A stretch of DNA of 64,000 nucleotides from Impatiens glandulifera (GCF_907164915.1 NC_061869.1:16283125-16347124), one strand, 5' to 3'; positions 1 through 11,370 are shown, counted from the first letter of the stretch. Notes: generated from the letters alone by a model not told the origin. Numbers and translations: made by a program.

Positions 1-765
1 CCATGGTTTCGGGACCCGAAAGAGTGCTTTCAGGACCCAAAAGAGTGGTTTCTTGTCCCGAAACCATGGTTTGGGGACAAAAATGTTGGTTTCTTGTCCC
101 GAAATCATGGTTTCGAGACCCAAAAGGGTCGGGATAAGAAATATTGGTTTCTTGTCCTGAAATCATGGTTTTAGGACCTGAAAGTGTGGTTTCTTGTCCC
201 GAAATCATGGTTTCGGGACAAAAAATGTTGGTTTCTTATTCCGAAATCATGGTTTTGGGACCTAGAAGGGTGGTTTCTTGTCCCCAAACTATGGTTTCGG
301 GACAAGAAATGTTGGTTCCTTGTCACGAAATCATGGTTTTAGGATCTGAAATGGTGGTTTCTTGTCCCGAAATCATGATTTTGTGACAAGAAATATTGTT
401 TTTTGTCCCAAAATCATGGTTTTGGACCTGAAAGGGTTGTTCTTGTCCTGAAATCATAGTTTCGGGACCCAAAAGGGTAGTTTCTTGTCCCGAAACCATA
501 GTTTTGGGACAAGAAATGTTGGTTTCTTTTCCCGAAATCATGGTCTCGAGACTCGAAAGGGTGGTTTCTTTTCCCGATTTCGGAACAAGAAATATTAGTT
601 TCTTATCCCGAAATCATGGTTTCAGGACCCGAAAGTGTGGTTTCTTGTCCCGAAATCATGGTTTTGGGACCCGAAATGGTGTTTTCTTATCCAAAAAGGG
701 TGGTTTCTTATCCCGAAACCATGGTTTTATGACAAGAAATGTTGGTTTCAGGACCTGAAAACGAG
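1..765. repeat. Tandem array of a ~41-bp repeat built from GGGWCCC palindromes
   Basis: About 18 consecutive copies of a roughly 41-bp unit run from the window edge to about 765. Each unit holds two half-units of about 20 bp, centred on the imperfect palindrome TTTCGGGACCCGAAA or a variant such as TTTCTTGTCCCGAAA, joined by a TCATGG-type linker. Copies differ by single substitutions, so the array is not recent. Open frames across it (for example 144-386 plus) only translate the repeat and are not genes. The same palindromic core recurs at 1955-2115 and 4095-4800 on the other side of a broken Ulp1-like gene. The left end lies outside the window. Confidence 0.9.
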
Positions 766-1080
766 GTTATATAATTGAAGGCTAAAAAATAATTGAATAT
801 AATTGAAGACTAGAAAATAATTGAAGACTATAAAATACTACAATGTACTACTTATTTAAGAGACCTCCTTATGTAAATACAACTTATACGATTCAGGACA
901 ATCTACTTTTAAAATGTCTATAAATTTCTGAAAGATAGTGTTCAAATTTTTGTTCAAATGTGAACGAACGATGAATGCACAGTATTTGACTCGTAAAGCT
1001 TCAAGCATTCCCTTTGCCTACAAAAATGATAATTCAACAGTTATTAAAGATTTGTAAAACAGTTAAAATATGAAAATATG
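766..1080. other. AT-rich flank of the Ulp1-like remnant
   Basis: There is a short run of ATAATTGAAGACTA-type direct repeats (about 770-830), then AT-rich sequence. It may contain downstream exon or 3' sequence of the minus-strand Ulp1-like gene, but no motif could be recognised here. Confidence 0.4.
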
Positions 1081-1680
1081 TAACTTACATTTGTTATGGT
1101 TATACCATAATCACACTTTGCATCGCCCATGTAAGTTTAAATATGTCTCATACAGTATATTGCGCAATCTGTTTTATTTGAATTGTCATGCCAAATTAAT
1201 TTCAAAACTTTGAACGTGAATTTAGCAATTTTGGTTGCGATCTTCAGGTCGATAGTTTTGAAGAACTCCACAAAGTTTTCTACCTGTTTTACCAAAGAAG
1301 TTAATAAACACTTTAACATACATTAAGTGTAAAAAACACTTCAACATTACCAGTTTCCAAGTTGTGACATATTTATTTTCCCATTGCATGTTTGGGTCCA
1401 GTGGGAGGTTGTTGATGATTTTGATTACTCTCTTTCGCATATTGATGACAACAACGTAATAGTGACTTTTGTATAAAATTGGGAAAAATATCTGCAAAAA
1501 TATGACCAAGATTCAGATGATATATATGAGCAAGAATTAGATGATATAAAAATATTGGACTTACAAGATTAACATTTTTCATGTCTTCGAGTGTTATTAG
1601 GAATTGTTTCATTTCTTCAATTATTTGCAGAATACAAGTTTCTGAATCTCTCCAAAAGTCCTGCAAATGAAATCAACATC
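1081..1680 (-). pseudogene. Ulp1-type (C48) cysteine protease catalytic region, broken
   Basis: Minus-strand frames contain the catalytic core of a plant Ulp1-family (peptidase C48) protein in order. First comes a helix-rich stretch beginning DFWRDSE (about 1666-1560). Then SHYYVVVINM with the expected catalytic His at about 1464. Then TDCAIYCMRH, which matches the family's DCGIYCMRH block, with the Cys at about 1165. The Asp expected after the His strand reads Asn (KIINNLP). The three segments lie in different frames, separated by stops or possible introns. Family members remove SUMO from proteins, and many plant copies are carried by Mutator-like transposons. I infer an inactive remnant; an unusual intron structure is the alternative. 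Confidence 0.72.
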
Positions 1681-1954
1681 ACATTAAGACCATTGGTTTA
1701 AACAACAATGAAAGATATAGTGACTTACATAAACGATTGTCGAAAAAACTATTTTCCCTTAGTAAGATATTTACTATTATGACACGTAATGTTTGTCCAT
1801 GTATCAATAATACCACTTTCAACATAGCATTGATTTTTCATAGATTGAAATTGCCCTATGTTGATCTGGGTATGCTCGGTTACATACAAGAGTTCCTTCC
1901 TGAAACCACATAAAGAAGAAAACAAAATAAAAACAACCATTTAGGGACGATGAA
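1681..1954. other. Linker within the Ulp1-like remnant
   Basis: AT-rich sequence between the protease core and the internal palindromic array. Minus-strand frames are short and show no recognisable domain; probably intronic. Confidence 0.3.
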
Positions 1955-2115
1955 CCACTCTTTCGGGTCCCGAAATCAAGTCTTTCAGGTCCCGAAACCA
2001 AGTCTTTCAGGTCCTGAAACCACTCTTTTAGGTCTCAAAACCAAGTCTTTCAGGTCCTAAAACCTACCATTCAGGTCTCGAAACTAATTCTTTTGGGTCC
2101 CGAAACGACACAAAA
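1955..2115. repeat. Internal array of the TTTCGGGWCCCGAAA palindrome, ~22-bp period
   Basis: Seven or so copies of a ~22-bp unit (core TTTCAGGTCCCGAAAC) sit between the protease core and the upstream part of the Ulp1-like gene. The spacing is close to that of the array at 4095-4800 and half that of the array at 1-765. Its position suggests expansion inside an intron of the minus-strand gene. Confidence 0.85.
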
Positions 2116-2361
2116 AGCTGGTTCCAGGACCCGAAAACACCATTCAACTAAGAAATATAAACATTGTTAATTACCTCAAATTCACATCATCTTCATTTGT
2201 AAAAATGAACCCCATAACGACTTCATCTCGGTAATCTATTTGGGCAGACTCGGAGTAAGGTTGATTTATAGTCTTGTTCTTCGTCATATATGGAGATTGA
2301 AAGCGTGCTGGAATTTTCATATGTCGCAGGGGACTTTTTCTGTGTTTTTTTGGAGCCACAA

Positions 2362-3209
2362 TTATGTTCCTTTCACCACCACTTCAGGTACTTCCTCTTC
2401 GGGTACTCCCTCTTCGTGTAGTCCCTCTTTTTGTACCACCACATTAGGTACTACCTCATTGTGACCCGCCTCATTGTGACCCGTCTCATTGTGACCCGCC
2501 TCATTGTGACCCGCCTTATTGTGACCGGCCTCATTGTGACCCGTAGGTACTTCCTCTTCGGTTACCCCCTCATTGTGTACCCCATCTTCTGTAGTGGGTG
2601 TTCGATCTTTTAAGTATCTGTGCATGGAATCCCTAAAACGTTTATTATTGTCCATTGCTGAGTGTATGATGTGGATGGCATTGTCATACAATGACGTTGT
2701 ATCCCAGCCGGAACTTAAAGATACCAAATTTTCCGTGGCTTTAACAATCATCAATGTACATTTAGCAATCCACATCAAATTCTCTGTAAAATTCATACTT
2801 GTTACGTCCCTAGGTGGTGCTGTGTTCAGAGGTGTTATCTTTAGAGGTGGTGGTGAATTCATAGGTGGTGAATTAAAAGGTGGTGAATTCATAGGTGATG
2901 CCTTCGTAGGTGCTGCCTTTTGAGGCTTAGACATCCCCACATATGCATCCTCGTTCTCCCCCACATCCCTATCCACCTCCTCGTTCACCCCCTATCCTGA
3001 TACGTATCTTCGTACTCCCCCTCATCCCCATTTGTCTCCTCGTTCTGAAGAGGTGGTAGTGGAATGCGTCCAACATCGCTTCCACGTCCGAATCCTCCAT
3101 TTGCCAACTCTGTATTCATCCTAAACTTCAATGTCATGTCATTCCAACATGACAGTATAGGAAATCGACGCTCATTAACTCTTCCCAGTACATATGTTAA
3201 AACATACAT
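2362..3209 (-). pseudogene. Middle part of Ulp1-like gene: acidic and Pro/Ser-rich segments with GHNEA repeats
   Basis: Two abutting minus-strand frames make one low-complexity protein segment. The upstream frame (3209-2985) ends in an acidic Glu/Asp-rich stretch. The downstream frame (2988-2362, about 208 codons) continues with a similar acidic stretch, then repeated NSPP motifs, a helical block (NLMWIAKCTLMIVKATENL) and six GHNEA pentapeptides. The frames meet with a one-base shift and a stop, so there is either a frameshift or a very short intron. Such spacers are common between the N-terminal domain and the protease domain of plant Ulp1-like transposon genes. No function can be assigned to this part itself. 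Confidence 0.5.
2455..2548. repeat. 15-bp coding minisatellite (GHNEA repeat)
   Basis: Six tandem copies of a 15-bp unit (plus strand CATTGTGACCCGCCT and variants) encode the pentapeptide GHNEA/GHNKA/GHNET on the minus strand. The period is an exact multiple of three, so copy-number change keeps the reading frame. Confidence 0.9.
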
Positions 3210-3499
3210 ATGTTAAAATCATTTATTTTATAAAACTGGGAAATAAATTAGTGATAACTTACAATAAGGAATGTCGGTGGTCCTTGGAAATGTCGTTTTT
3301 CATTACCCTTCCATTTTTCACATTAATTAACTAATCCTTCAAGTACAAATTTGCATCAATTGAACTTTTTGATATTATCTGAAGTAGATTTCAGAATTCT
3401 ATACCTAGAAGTGAAAAAAACATATTTGAGGATTATTTAACAATGCATATACCATACATATATGTTGTCATGCAAGTGAAAATAAAATAAATGAGATAT
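3210..3499. other. Probable intron in the Ulp1-like remnant
   Basis: AT-rich sequence without a long frame, between minus-strand coding-like blocks. Nothing else is visible. Confidence 0.3.
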
Positions 3500-4021
3500 A
3501 CGTGGTTAGTTGACCCAGGTCATCACACTAGAGAAAGCAGCTGGCCACAAATAATACGAAGTCTATCTTGAAATTGTTGTCAGCTGTTTTGTTCTCAATC
3601 ATTTTCATTGGCATAACAGTCACTAAAGGGGCGCCATTTACAGGGTTACCCCATCGAGTCTTAAATGCCTTGAACTTGTCATCGGTCTCGTTATTCGCGT
3701 ATTCTATAATGTTCAGCTCCCCTCTAAGGAGACCTGATATGATTTGAACATCCTCTTCGTCGATTTTCACAAGCTCGTCACTCTCTAGGGTGAATGCACA
3801 TTTACTACAGTCAAACTATCTCACTAGATACGAGAGATCTTCCCGGGGCATTTTGAATGCGATAATGATAGTAGAGAGCCAAAGCCTATTGATTTCACAG
3901 CCTTTTTTTGTTCATTAGACAGCAGTTGAAGAATATCGAAAAAGCCAAAAGACGATGTCCTAGTTAAAAATAAGTTGTGGGGGTTGTTGCTGCTTTGGGG
4001 CTGCTTTGGTTTCTTGGGCAT
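3500..4021 (-). pseudogene. N-terminal domain of Ulp1-like plant transposon gene
   Basis: Two minus-strand blocks resemble the N-terminal domain found ahead of plant Ulp1-like proteases (DUF1985-like). The first (4021-3830, starting MPKKPKQ) contains LLSNEQKKAVKSIGFGSLL. The second (about 3790-3528) contains VKIDEEDVQIISGLLRGE, then FKIDFVLFVASCFL. A splice acceptor-like TTTTTGTAG lies just upstream of the first block, near 4043, which supports an exon start. Stops and a frame change separate the blocks. With the protease core at 1081-1680 this makes one minus-strand locus of about 4 kb. It is probably inactive; transposon carriage is inferred from family habit, because no terminal inverted repeats were found. 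Confidence 0.55.
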
Positions 4022-4094
4022 TTCTTTTATGTTTATTTTCTCTACAAAAACAAAAGATAAACATTTAAAAACCATGAAGCAGATAATCAAATAA

Positions 4095-4800
4095 ATGAAG
4101 CATTTCGGGTCCCGAAATCACCCATTTCGGGTCCCGAAATCACCCATTTCGGGTCCCAAAACTACCCATTTCGGGCCCCGAAACCAAGCTTTCGGGTACC
4201 ATAATGCAGCCAAATACAATATAATCATACTTTCGGGCCGAAACCAACCAGTTTGGGTCCCGAAATTACACTTTCATGACTCGTAATGTAGCCAAACACA
4301 ATATAATCATACTTTTGGGCCGAAATCAACCATTTCGGGTCCCGAAACCACACTTTCGGGACCCATAATGCAGTCAAACACAATATAATCATACTTTTGG
4401 TTCCGAAACCACACTTTCGGGTTCTGAAACCACACTTTCGGGTCCCAAAACCACCCATTTTGAGCCCCGAAACCAAGCTTTCATGACCCATAATACAGCC
4501 AAACACAATATAATCATACTTTCGGGCCAAAACCAACCATTTAGGGTCCAAAACCACACTTTCGGGACCCATAATGCAGCCAAACACAATATAATCATAC
4601 TTTTTGGTTCCGAAACCACCCATTGCGGGTCCCGAAACCACACTTTCGAGATCCATAATGCAGCCAAACACAATATAAACATACTTTCGGTTCCCGAAAA
4701 CACACTTTCGGGACCCATAATGTAGTCATACACAATATAATCTTATTTTCGAGTCACGAAACCACACTTTCAGAACCCATAATGCAGCCATACACAATAT
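4095..4800. repeat. Palindromic array with ~82-bp higher-order units
   Basis: It begins with 22-bp copies of TTTCGGGTCCCGAAATCACC, then becomes a higher-order repeat of about 82 bp. In each unit one or more palindromes are followed by CATAATGCAGCCAAACACAA and TATAATCATAC. The marker CACAATATAATC recurs about eight times (near 4213, 4297, 4379, 4503, 4586, 4669, 4731 and 4791). It lies at the 5' side of the minus-strand Ulp1-like gene, mirroring the 1-765 array at the 3' side. Confidence 0.9.
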
Positions 4801-5230
4801 AATCTTAGTTTTCTATCGTTAAAATAATCAAAATCATCAAAATCCCTAATCGCTAAACTCTAACCGATATTAAAATCATCAAAATGATCTACGTTTCTAA
4901 AAGATAAGATGTCTTATTTACCTTGGAGTCATTGGAGATCTTGGAGTCTTGCATGGCGATGTACCTTAACCACCAACCTGAAAAGAATAGTAGTATGAAC
5001 CCTAGACCACGAAGATACACGAAGGAAGACAATATAAATGAAGTGAACATACACAAAGGAAGACCTACCATTTTCGATCGGAAGACGATGAAAAAAAGAG
5101 AAAAAGTCGGGGATGCCGAAGAGCCAAATCGCTAGAGAAGAAGTCGGGGATCGCCGAAAATGAGAAATGAAAAGAAGAAAGAGGGGGAAGAAGAAAGAGA
5201 GGGAAACTGAAACATTTTTTTTATTTTTTT
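4801..5230 (-). promoter_or_regulatory. Probable 5' leader and first exon region of the Ulp1-like gene
   Basis: On the minus strand this region starts with a long polypyrimidine stretch (about 5220-5140), then a Ser/Phe-rich open frame reaching ATG at 5071, followed at once by GTAGGT, a good splice donor. This layout resembles a plant 5' leader exon. No protein domain is visible, and the assignment to the downstream remnant is by proximity only. Confidence 0.35.
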
Positions 5231-5260
5231 AAAACTTTTTTTGGTTTCTCTCTCTCTCCT

Positions 5261-5272
5261 GGCCACGTGGCC
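5261..5272. promoter_or_regulatory. Perfect 12-bp palindrome containing a G-box
   Basis: GGCCACGTGGCC is a perfect palindrome with the CACGTG core bound by plant bZIP and bHLH factors. It lies about 40 bp upstream of the polypyrimidine leader of the minus-strand gene, a normal place for a promoter element. Occupancy is unknown. Confidence 0.5.
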
Positions 5273-6476
5273 GTATAATTCGTGGCATTACTTTCGCCGA
5301 AGCTTGGTTGAGAATATCATTTCTCAAAAATTAAATAAGTATTTTTATGTGTATTTAAAATTATTATAATAGATTATTACATAAATAAACTTATACTAAT
5401 TTATAAGTTGAATTTAAATTAACTTTTAATTTGTCTCAAGAGAATGTTTTGATCATAATCAAGTAACAAGTTTAATAACAAATAAATTTTGAATAAATAT
5501 ATAAATTTATAAAGAATCCTCAATTAGATATTAGTTTTGATAATTTTTATTTATTTATTAAAAACTCACGCATATATCTTATATTTATTCAATCATTCAA
5601 CTAATCAATCAAAATATTAAAATATTCTTATTTTATATTAAAAAAATTAAAATTTTAAATATAAAAAAAATATTATAATAAATCCATTAATTAAAAATCC
5701 AAATAATTTAAATTTTTATCAAATAATTTTTTTTTTCAAAAAAAATATATAACTCATCATCAAACAAGCTATTAGAGCTTCTTTTATCTGAGTAATTTTT
5801 TCATTCAAATAACAAAATTATTGTTTGACAAAAATGTTATTATTCAATCAAATGATCATATAAAGTATAACCCTAATTTGATTTTTATAATTTGTTTGAA
5901 AATTTAAATAATTTAATAAAATAAGTATTTATAATAATGAGATAAAAAAATAATACATCAATAAGGCCACATTAAAAGCCACGTTACAATGTTCTCCTTA
6001 AATTAATTACAATTCTGTTTGATATAAGTATTATCTTAATCATTGAATAGAACTAGTATTTGTATTGACGAGCTAGACATAGGATTGTTTGAATTCAGTT
6101 TATCTACATGAATCTTTATTTAAATACTTATTTTGTATGGAGTTTTAAAAAGTGGGGTTTTTATATATATTTTTAAAGGACATTGCTATTTAATAGAAAT
6201 TTATTTATTAAAAAATATAAATTATTTTCGTATTTATTTTGATAAATTAATTGAGTAATGTGAATAATAAATAATAAATAATGAATAATAAATAATAATT
6301 TTTTTAATTATTTAAAAAATAAACTAATTTAACTATACTTTATTTCTTTTAGATTTTTTTTTATCTTGGTACATTTATTTTTAAAAAACTTTGAAGTCAA
6401 ATAAGTGTAATAATTCAAATAAAAACAATGAGTTATTTAACCCTAACAAAAACAAATATTATTTCTTTTTCACTAT
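5273..6476. other. AT-rich intergenic DNA
   Basis: Long A/T runs, short ATAATAAATAATAA-type repeats near 6270, no coding signal and no recognisable element ends. Nothing else seen. Confidence 0.5.
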
Positions 6477-6689
6477 TAGAGGTGAGAAAATTATCAATAT
6501 TATAGATATATCGAAAATATCGTATCAAAATATATCGAAAATATCAATTTTTAAGGTATACCGAAAAAAAGGAAGGTATGGTACTGATACCGAAATTATT
6601 AGTACGCTAAAGGTATGAGATTTTTAAAATTTTGATATATCGAGGTATACCAAAATACCGAAGTAGTATTTATAAATTAAAATATAAAT

Positions 6690-7728
6690 ACTCAAAAAAG
6701 GAAATAGAGGAGGCTAAACTCAAAGATCAACCATTTGTAGAAGAAAACAAGAAGGATTATTAGAAAAAGGAAAGTAGCGAAAGAAAGAAAGTAAAACGAA
6801 TCAAGGTGAAGAGGATTTTTTTTCTATAATATAAAGGATTATGATGAAAATGGAAGATGAACCTCAAGTTGTTGTTGAGAAAACTCAAGATGAAAACACC
6901 TAAAATTTCATAGCTGAAGTAGAGAATTCTAAAACCGATAAAGAATATTTCAAAACCGATGTAGAGTCTAAAGCTGAAGCTAAAGATAAGGAAGACAAGT
7001 ATACATAAATTCAAGTTGAAGATAACAAAGGTAAAAGCCATGAAATTTTTAAAATCAATTCTTTTTATCAAATCATAACGGGCTCGTACAAAGAGAGAAT
7101 CAAAATTAAAACCAACAATACTTATAATCCTCTTCAATACAATCTACTTTTTTTAGGGAAAAACGACTTAGCATCATTTCATTGAAAATTCCCAAAAACG
7201 CGAAAAAAAACACGAGTTTAATAGATCATTCTAGACAATGCTAGAATGAATTTGAAGTCATAACATTCTAAATAAAAGCTAAAAAGCTAAAAACGTAAAT
7301 GAATTATCTCATTATAATATTTTCAATTCTAGTGAGTTCAAAAAACGGTAAATTTCAGTTCTTAGCAGATATTCCAGTTCTGCTCCGTGCTTGGAATTTT
7401 TCTCCACATTCCCGCGAGGGTGCTGCAACAATACAATCTACTTTTATCGTTAGAGGAAGAGAAAGAGGAAGAGAAAGGGGAAGTATGCCTCTTAAAGAAG
7501 ATAGATGACATGCAAAAAGCCTAGGCTTGGATGATTAAGTTTATAATGTAGTCTTTTCTGTTTGTAACCTCTGCTTTTTTTAGAATGTATGAATGCTACT
7601 AATAAGTTTTTTTAGGGTATTTAGATTGTCATTATTAATCATAACTAGGGTTTGTCTAACTTTGATTTTTAACCCTCCCACTTTTGTGATTTTAATGAAA
7701 TGATTTTAACCGTTTTCCAAAAAAAATA
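6690..7728 (+). mobile_element. Non-LTR retroelement tail or retrocopy inserted in the hAT element
   Basis: This segment interrupts sequence that is continuous in the related hAT element (near 31060). It ends in an A-rich tail after TTTTAACCGTTTTCC at about 7728. Its last ~200 bp match, in reverse orientation, the short element at 27899-28115, so this is a repeated 3' end. Upstream, plus-strand frames near 6840-7010 give a short acidic, Glu/Lys-rich peptide with stops that resembles no known family. The proposed target duplication is weak in this AT-rich DNA. Confidence 0.45.
7152..7429 (-). mobile_element. 5'-truncated L1-type LINE 3' end
   Basis: The segment is the reverse complement of the last ~270 bp of the LINE at 59598-61947, including the end of its second reading frame, the 3' UTR and a short A tail (seen as T's near 7152). 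It is bounded by a 16-bp direct repeat, AATACAATCTACTTTT, at 7136-7151 and 7430-7445, the expected product of target-primed reverse transcription. Confidence 0.88.
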
Positions 7729-8600
7729 ATAATATATATAATACTTTTAATGACATAATTAAATAGATTTGATATTAATTTAATTATAGAAATATAATTT
7801 TTAAATAATATTAAAATATAATTATGCTGTAATATTATTTTATATATGCAATCTCTACCTTACTAATGAGATTGAAAAAAGATCCAACCAAACTTTCAAT
7901 CTTTTCGAGTGGTGGAAAGTAAGTGAAATTTGGTATTCAATCATTTAAAATATTGTCAAAAATATTTTTGTAAGTTCATCATTAACGGTTGTTAGTGGGT
8001 CTGCTTTCAGCTTAGGTAAAATGATGAAAACATTGGTTTGCACAAATAATTGACTAAAAAAAATTAAACTTATAAAAATATATTACAGATGATGATGAAG
8101 AACTTGAATTGTTTAAGAAATATAATAAATTAACTAATATTTATTATTAATATTATTATCTAACCTAAATTGTATTATCAATTTATAAAATAAATTTGCA
8201 AATACAAATGTGATTAAAGACCGTTCTGAATTTCACTCTCTCGCCTCCACTTTAGTCTAACTTGAAGATTTATGTTTGTTTTGTTAATTCCAATTTTTTT
8301 AACTAACTTTAATTTAACATTTGCTAGTTTTTACGAATGTTGGATTTTAAAACGAATATTTTATTTTTTTTATCTTTGTGTAACGTTTATGTAATAACTA
8401 TATTAAATTAATTTTTTTAAGTTAATATGTTTTTTAGGTATAAAGTTATAATACCGATGTCGGGCCAAAATTAAGGTATACCGAAATCAAGGTAAGGTAA
8501 TGTATAAATTTTTTGTATACCAAAATTAATATACCGAAAATTTTGGTAAGATATAAGGTATGAATAAAACATTAAGTTATACCGTACCGATCCACCCCTA

Positions 8601-8970
8601 CTCACTCTAATCAATTAAATCACTCAATTAATTAAATATTAAAATACTCTTTATTTTAAATTTTTATTTTTTATTTTATTTATATATATAAATATTCTTT
8701 AAATTATTTTACTAAAAACTAATTACCTTATAAAAATCATCACACAATTAATTAATTTCCCTCTCTTACTTTTTTAAATAATGTATTATCGAACAAAGCC
8801 TAACTTAATCTAAAATTCGTTCTAAAAATTTATATAATTTGTTTGGAATATCGCCCGATGAAGATTTTTGTGACTCTGTTAATTATTTTTCTGTACATGA
8901 CCTACCCTACTCTATTTGTTTTTTTCTCCTTTTTTGTTTTTCATTTTTATTTTTCTAATGTTATATTTTG
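8601..8970. other. AT-rich spacer before the tandem duplication
   Basis: No gene or element end recognised. Sequence similarity to copy B starts at about 8971. Confidence 0.4.
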
Positions 8971-11370
8971 TTTTGTTATACTTAACTAACTAATCACATT
9001 TATAATTTGTCATAGACTCTAAAAAAAACTTAGTTTAAGAATTAAAATATTCCTACTTTATAACAATTTAAATTTTTAATAAATAATTTTTTATATTAGT
9101 TAATCCAAATAACTTCAATAATCTATGTTTTAGATCAAACAAGATTTTAAATTTTTTTTATTTAAAATAATCCAAGTAACAGTAGTAGTGTAGTACTTCA
9201 TGAAATCAAACAAGTTCGTGGGCTCTTGGTCATTGAAATCACAATTGAAATTAAGAAATAAATGAGTAAGATAGTATATGATTATGTAATGATTCAAATA
9301 TATTATTGGGGAAAGAAGTAATGATATAAAGTGGTTGGTTTTTGTTATGGTGGAATGGGCTGTCAAGTTGCTATAAATTCTCATTATAATTGGATGGAAG
9401 ATGTATAAGACCATGTTTGAACTTTGTTTATTTTTAGATTTTGTTAAAAAAAAATAATAGATGTAAGTGAGTTATTTGGAGTTTTAATTAATATTTTAAT
9501 GAATGATAAGAATGATTTGATATTTAAAATGATAAATTTTTTAAAATTAAATAAAATCTTATTTTTTTTAAAACAAGAAAAAGCTATAATATTAAATAAA
9601 ATCTTGTTTTTCTATAAAAAAAAAAAACCAACATCAAACGAGATCTAAGAGAAAGCTGCTTTATGTGTGTAAATTGTACTTGGACCAGTTATGTTCATGT
9701 CGGCTATTTTCTTCGTATTAAATGTCATCTACCATTTTCCATATGTCTTGTCGCGGGCCAAACACGGTTTATCAACAATAAAATTATTATAATATTTTAA
9801 TTATTGATAAGAGATGTTGGAGACTGTTTATATGTATTTTTATATTTTTTTAATAATTTAGTATTATTATTACTATTTTAATTGATTTATTAACCAAATA
9901 TCAAAATAATTTTATTTTATTTTTATTTTTATTAATTTTTAAGTATAAACATATATTTTTAATATTTTATCTTTTATAAATCTCAAATAACTGTTTTTTT
10001 TATCAAACAAATCTTAAAAAACAAACTAGGATCTAGTTCTATTGGATATTTAAAATTTGTATTGTCTTTTTAAAATAATAAAAAAAAGATTATTTAATTT
10101 GTAATGAGCTTATAAAATTGCATTTAACACTCTCCTATAACATATTTGTCAAATTCAATCACAAAATTAGCTATGATTATATTGATAGACATATAAACAC
10201 ATTTGTGCCCATACAATTTCATAAGCAATTATTGACTATGAAAATATATTCAATTTGGCCACCAAATCTAGTACTATTCGTATCATTATTTCTTCGTTAA
10301 TATTTTAACACTAGTTTAATATTAATTTGATATTAGTAATATATTTGTTTACTTGTCTCTATTAAGAAAAAGTCTACCTACCTAACATAACTTCCTAATT
10401 CAATGTTGTCTATCTAGATTTTTTTCTGAATATAAGGGATTTATACTCTACTAGGTTAATTTTTTTTTTTTAATTTATAGAATTAAAATATGTTGATATC
10501 ATTCTTTGTACACCTTAAAAGTCGGCTACTTATTATTTTTTTTAAGAGATATGAATAATATTATTATCGCTAGAAACTCTAAATGATTTCGGATAAAAAA
10601 TCATATTTATATTGAATAAACTATTTCCTTTACAGATTTAAGTCAATTATATTATTATTATTTTGACATGAGAGGCTACTAGCACCAAAGATTATTTATT
10701 TATTTGTCAAACCAAGTAAATATATACAAATTGTATCATGAATAAATGTTCATATAAATGATATAAATTAACAGTTCACTAAAGAATCTATTTATAATAA
10801 AATCAATTCCCTTATTTACCTTGAATGCATCTTTACTTTGGAACATGATGATTGATGCATTTTATCAAACAGTTTGAATGCATACACGATTTCTAATACT
10901 GGATAAGCTAGTAAAATGTAGAATCAAGTCCAAGCTCTATTTGAGACTGCTAGATAACCGGATAGAAAATGAAAGGAATAAAATTGATCATCAGATCATG
11001 AAGAAATTAGCATGAATAAAAATAGTAACAATAATTCCATAACATTTTTATGGATATTACTAAGTTTCTATAATAATAGAGTGTTTATGCAATAGGAAAA
11101 TGTATTTAATTATCAAAAACATAATAATATTTTTTAATTAATTGAGGGCAATAAATGAACATATAATTAAATTAAAACGATAATGTAAGACAAGTTTTAA
11201 CATAAAATATCTCTACTACAAATCTAAAGTGAAAATCTCGAAGTTTTTATAGGCCACTTAACAATCCATTATCATAAACAATGTTTAAAATAAGAGTTCA
11301 CACTAATTATAATCAAACTAAAGTCACTAATCAATTGTATCAAAATCACACAATAATCTTGGATATATAA
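8971..11370. other. Noncoding first part of copy A
   Basis: AT-rich DNA paired with 19838-22380 in copy B. Scattered short frames (for example 9130-9414 minus) are not kept in the paired copy and look fortuitous. No element ends recognised. Confidence 0.4.

Larger units (their letters stand above)
6477..8600. mobile_element. hAT-type element, non-autonomous, with nested insertions
   Basis: The left end reads TAGAGGTG and the right end CACCCCTA, matching the TAGGGGTG inverted ends of the hAT element at 30742. The 8-bp flanks TTCACTAT and CTCACTCT agree at six of eight positions, consistent with an aged hAT target duplication. Subterminal sequence is rich in GGTATACCGAAA-type motifs on both arms. 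Interior sequence (6590-6690 and 7730-7870) matches the interior of the 30742 element. No transposase is visible. A retroelement (about 6690-7725) and within it a LINE (7152-7429) are nested inside. Confidence 0.65.

Noticed and set aside
144..758. Several 70-85-codon open frames across the first array
   Set aside because: They translate the tandem repeat in different frames and both strands, with no domain or codon signal.
1..765. CRISPR-like regular repeats
   Set aside because: Units are contiguous and themselves diverged, without unique spacers or cas genes, and the DNA is a plant genome.
6760..7137. 125-codon minus-strand open frame
   Set aside because: Phe/Ile-rich product of AT-rich DNA, antisense to an A-rich retroelement; hydrophobicity reflects base composition.
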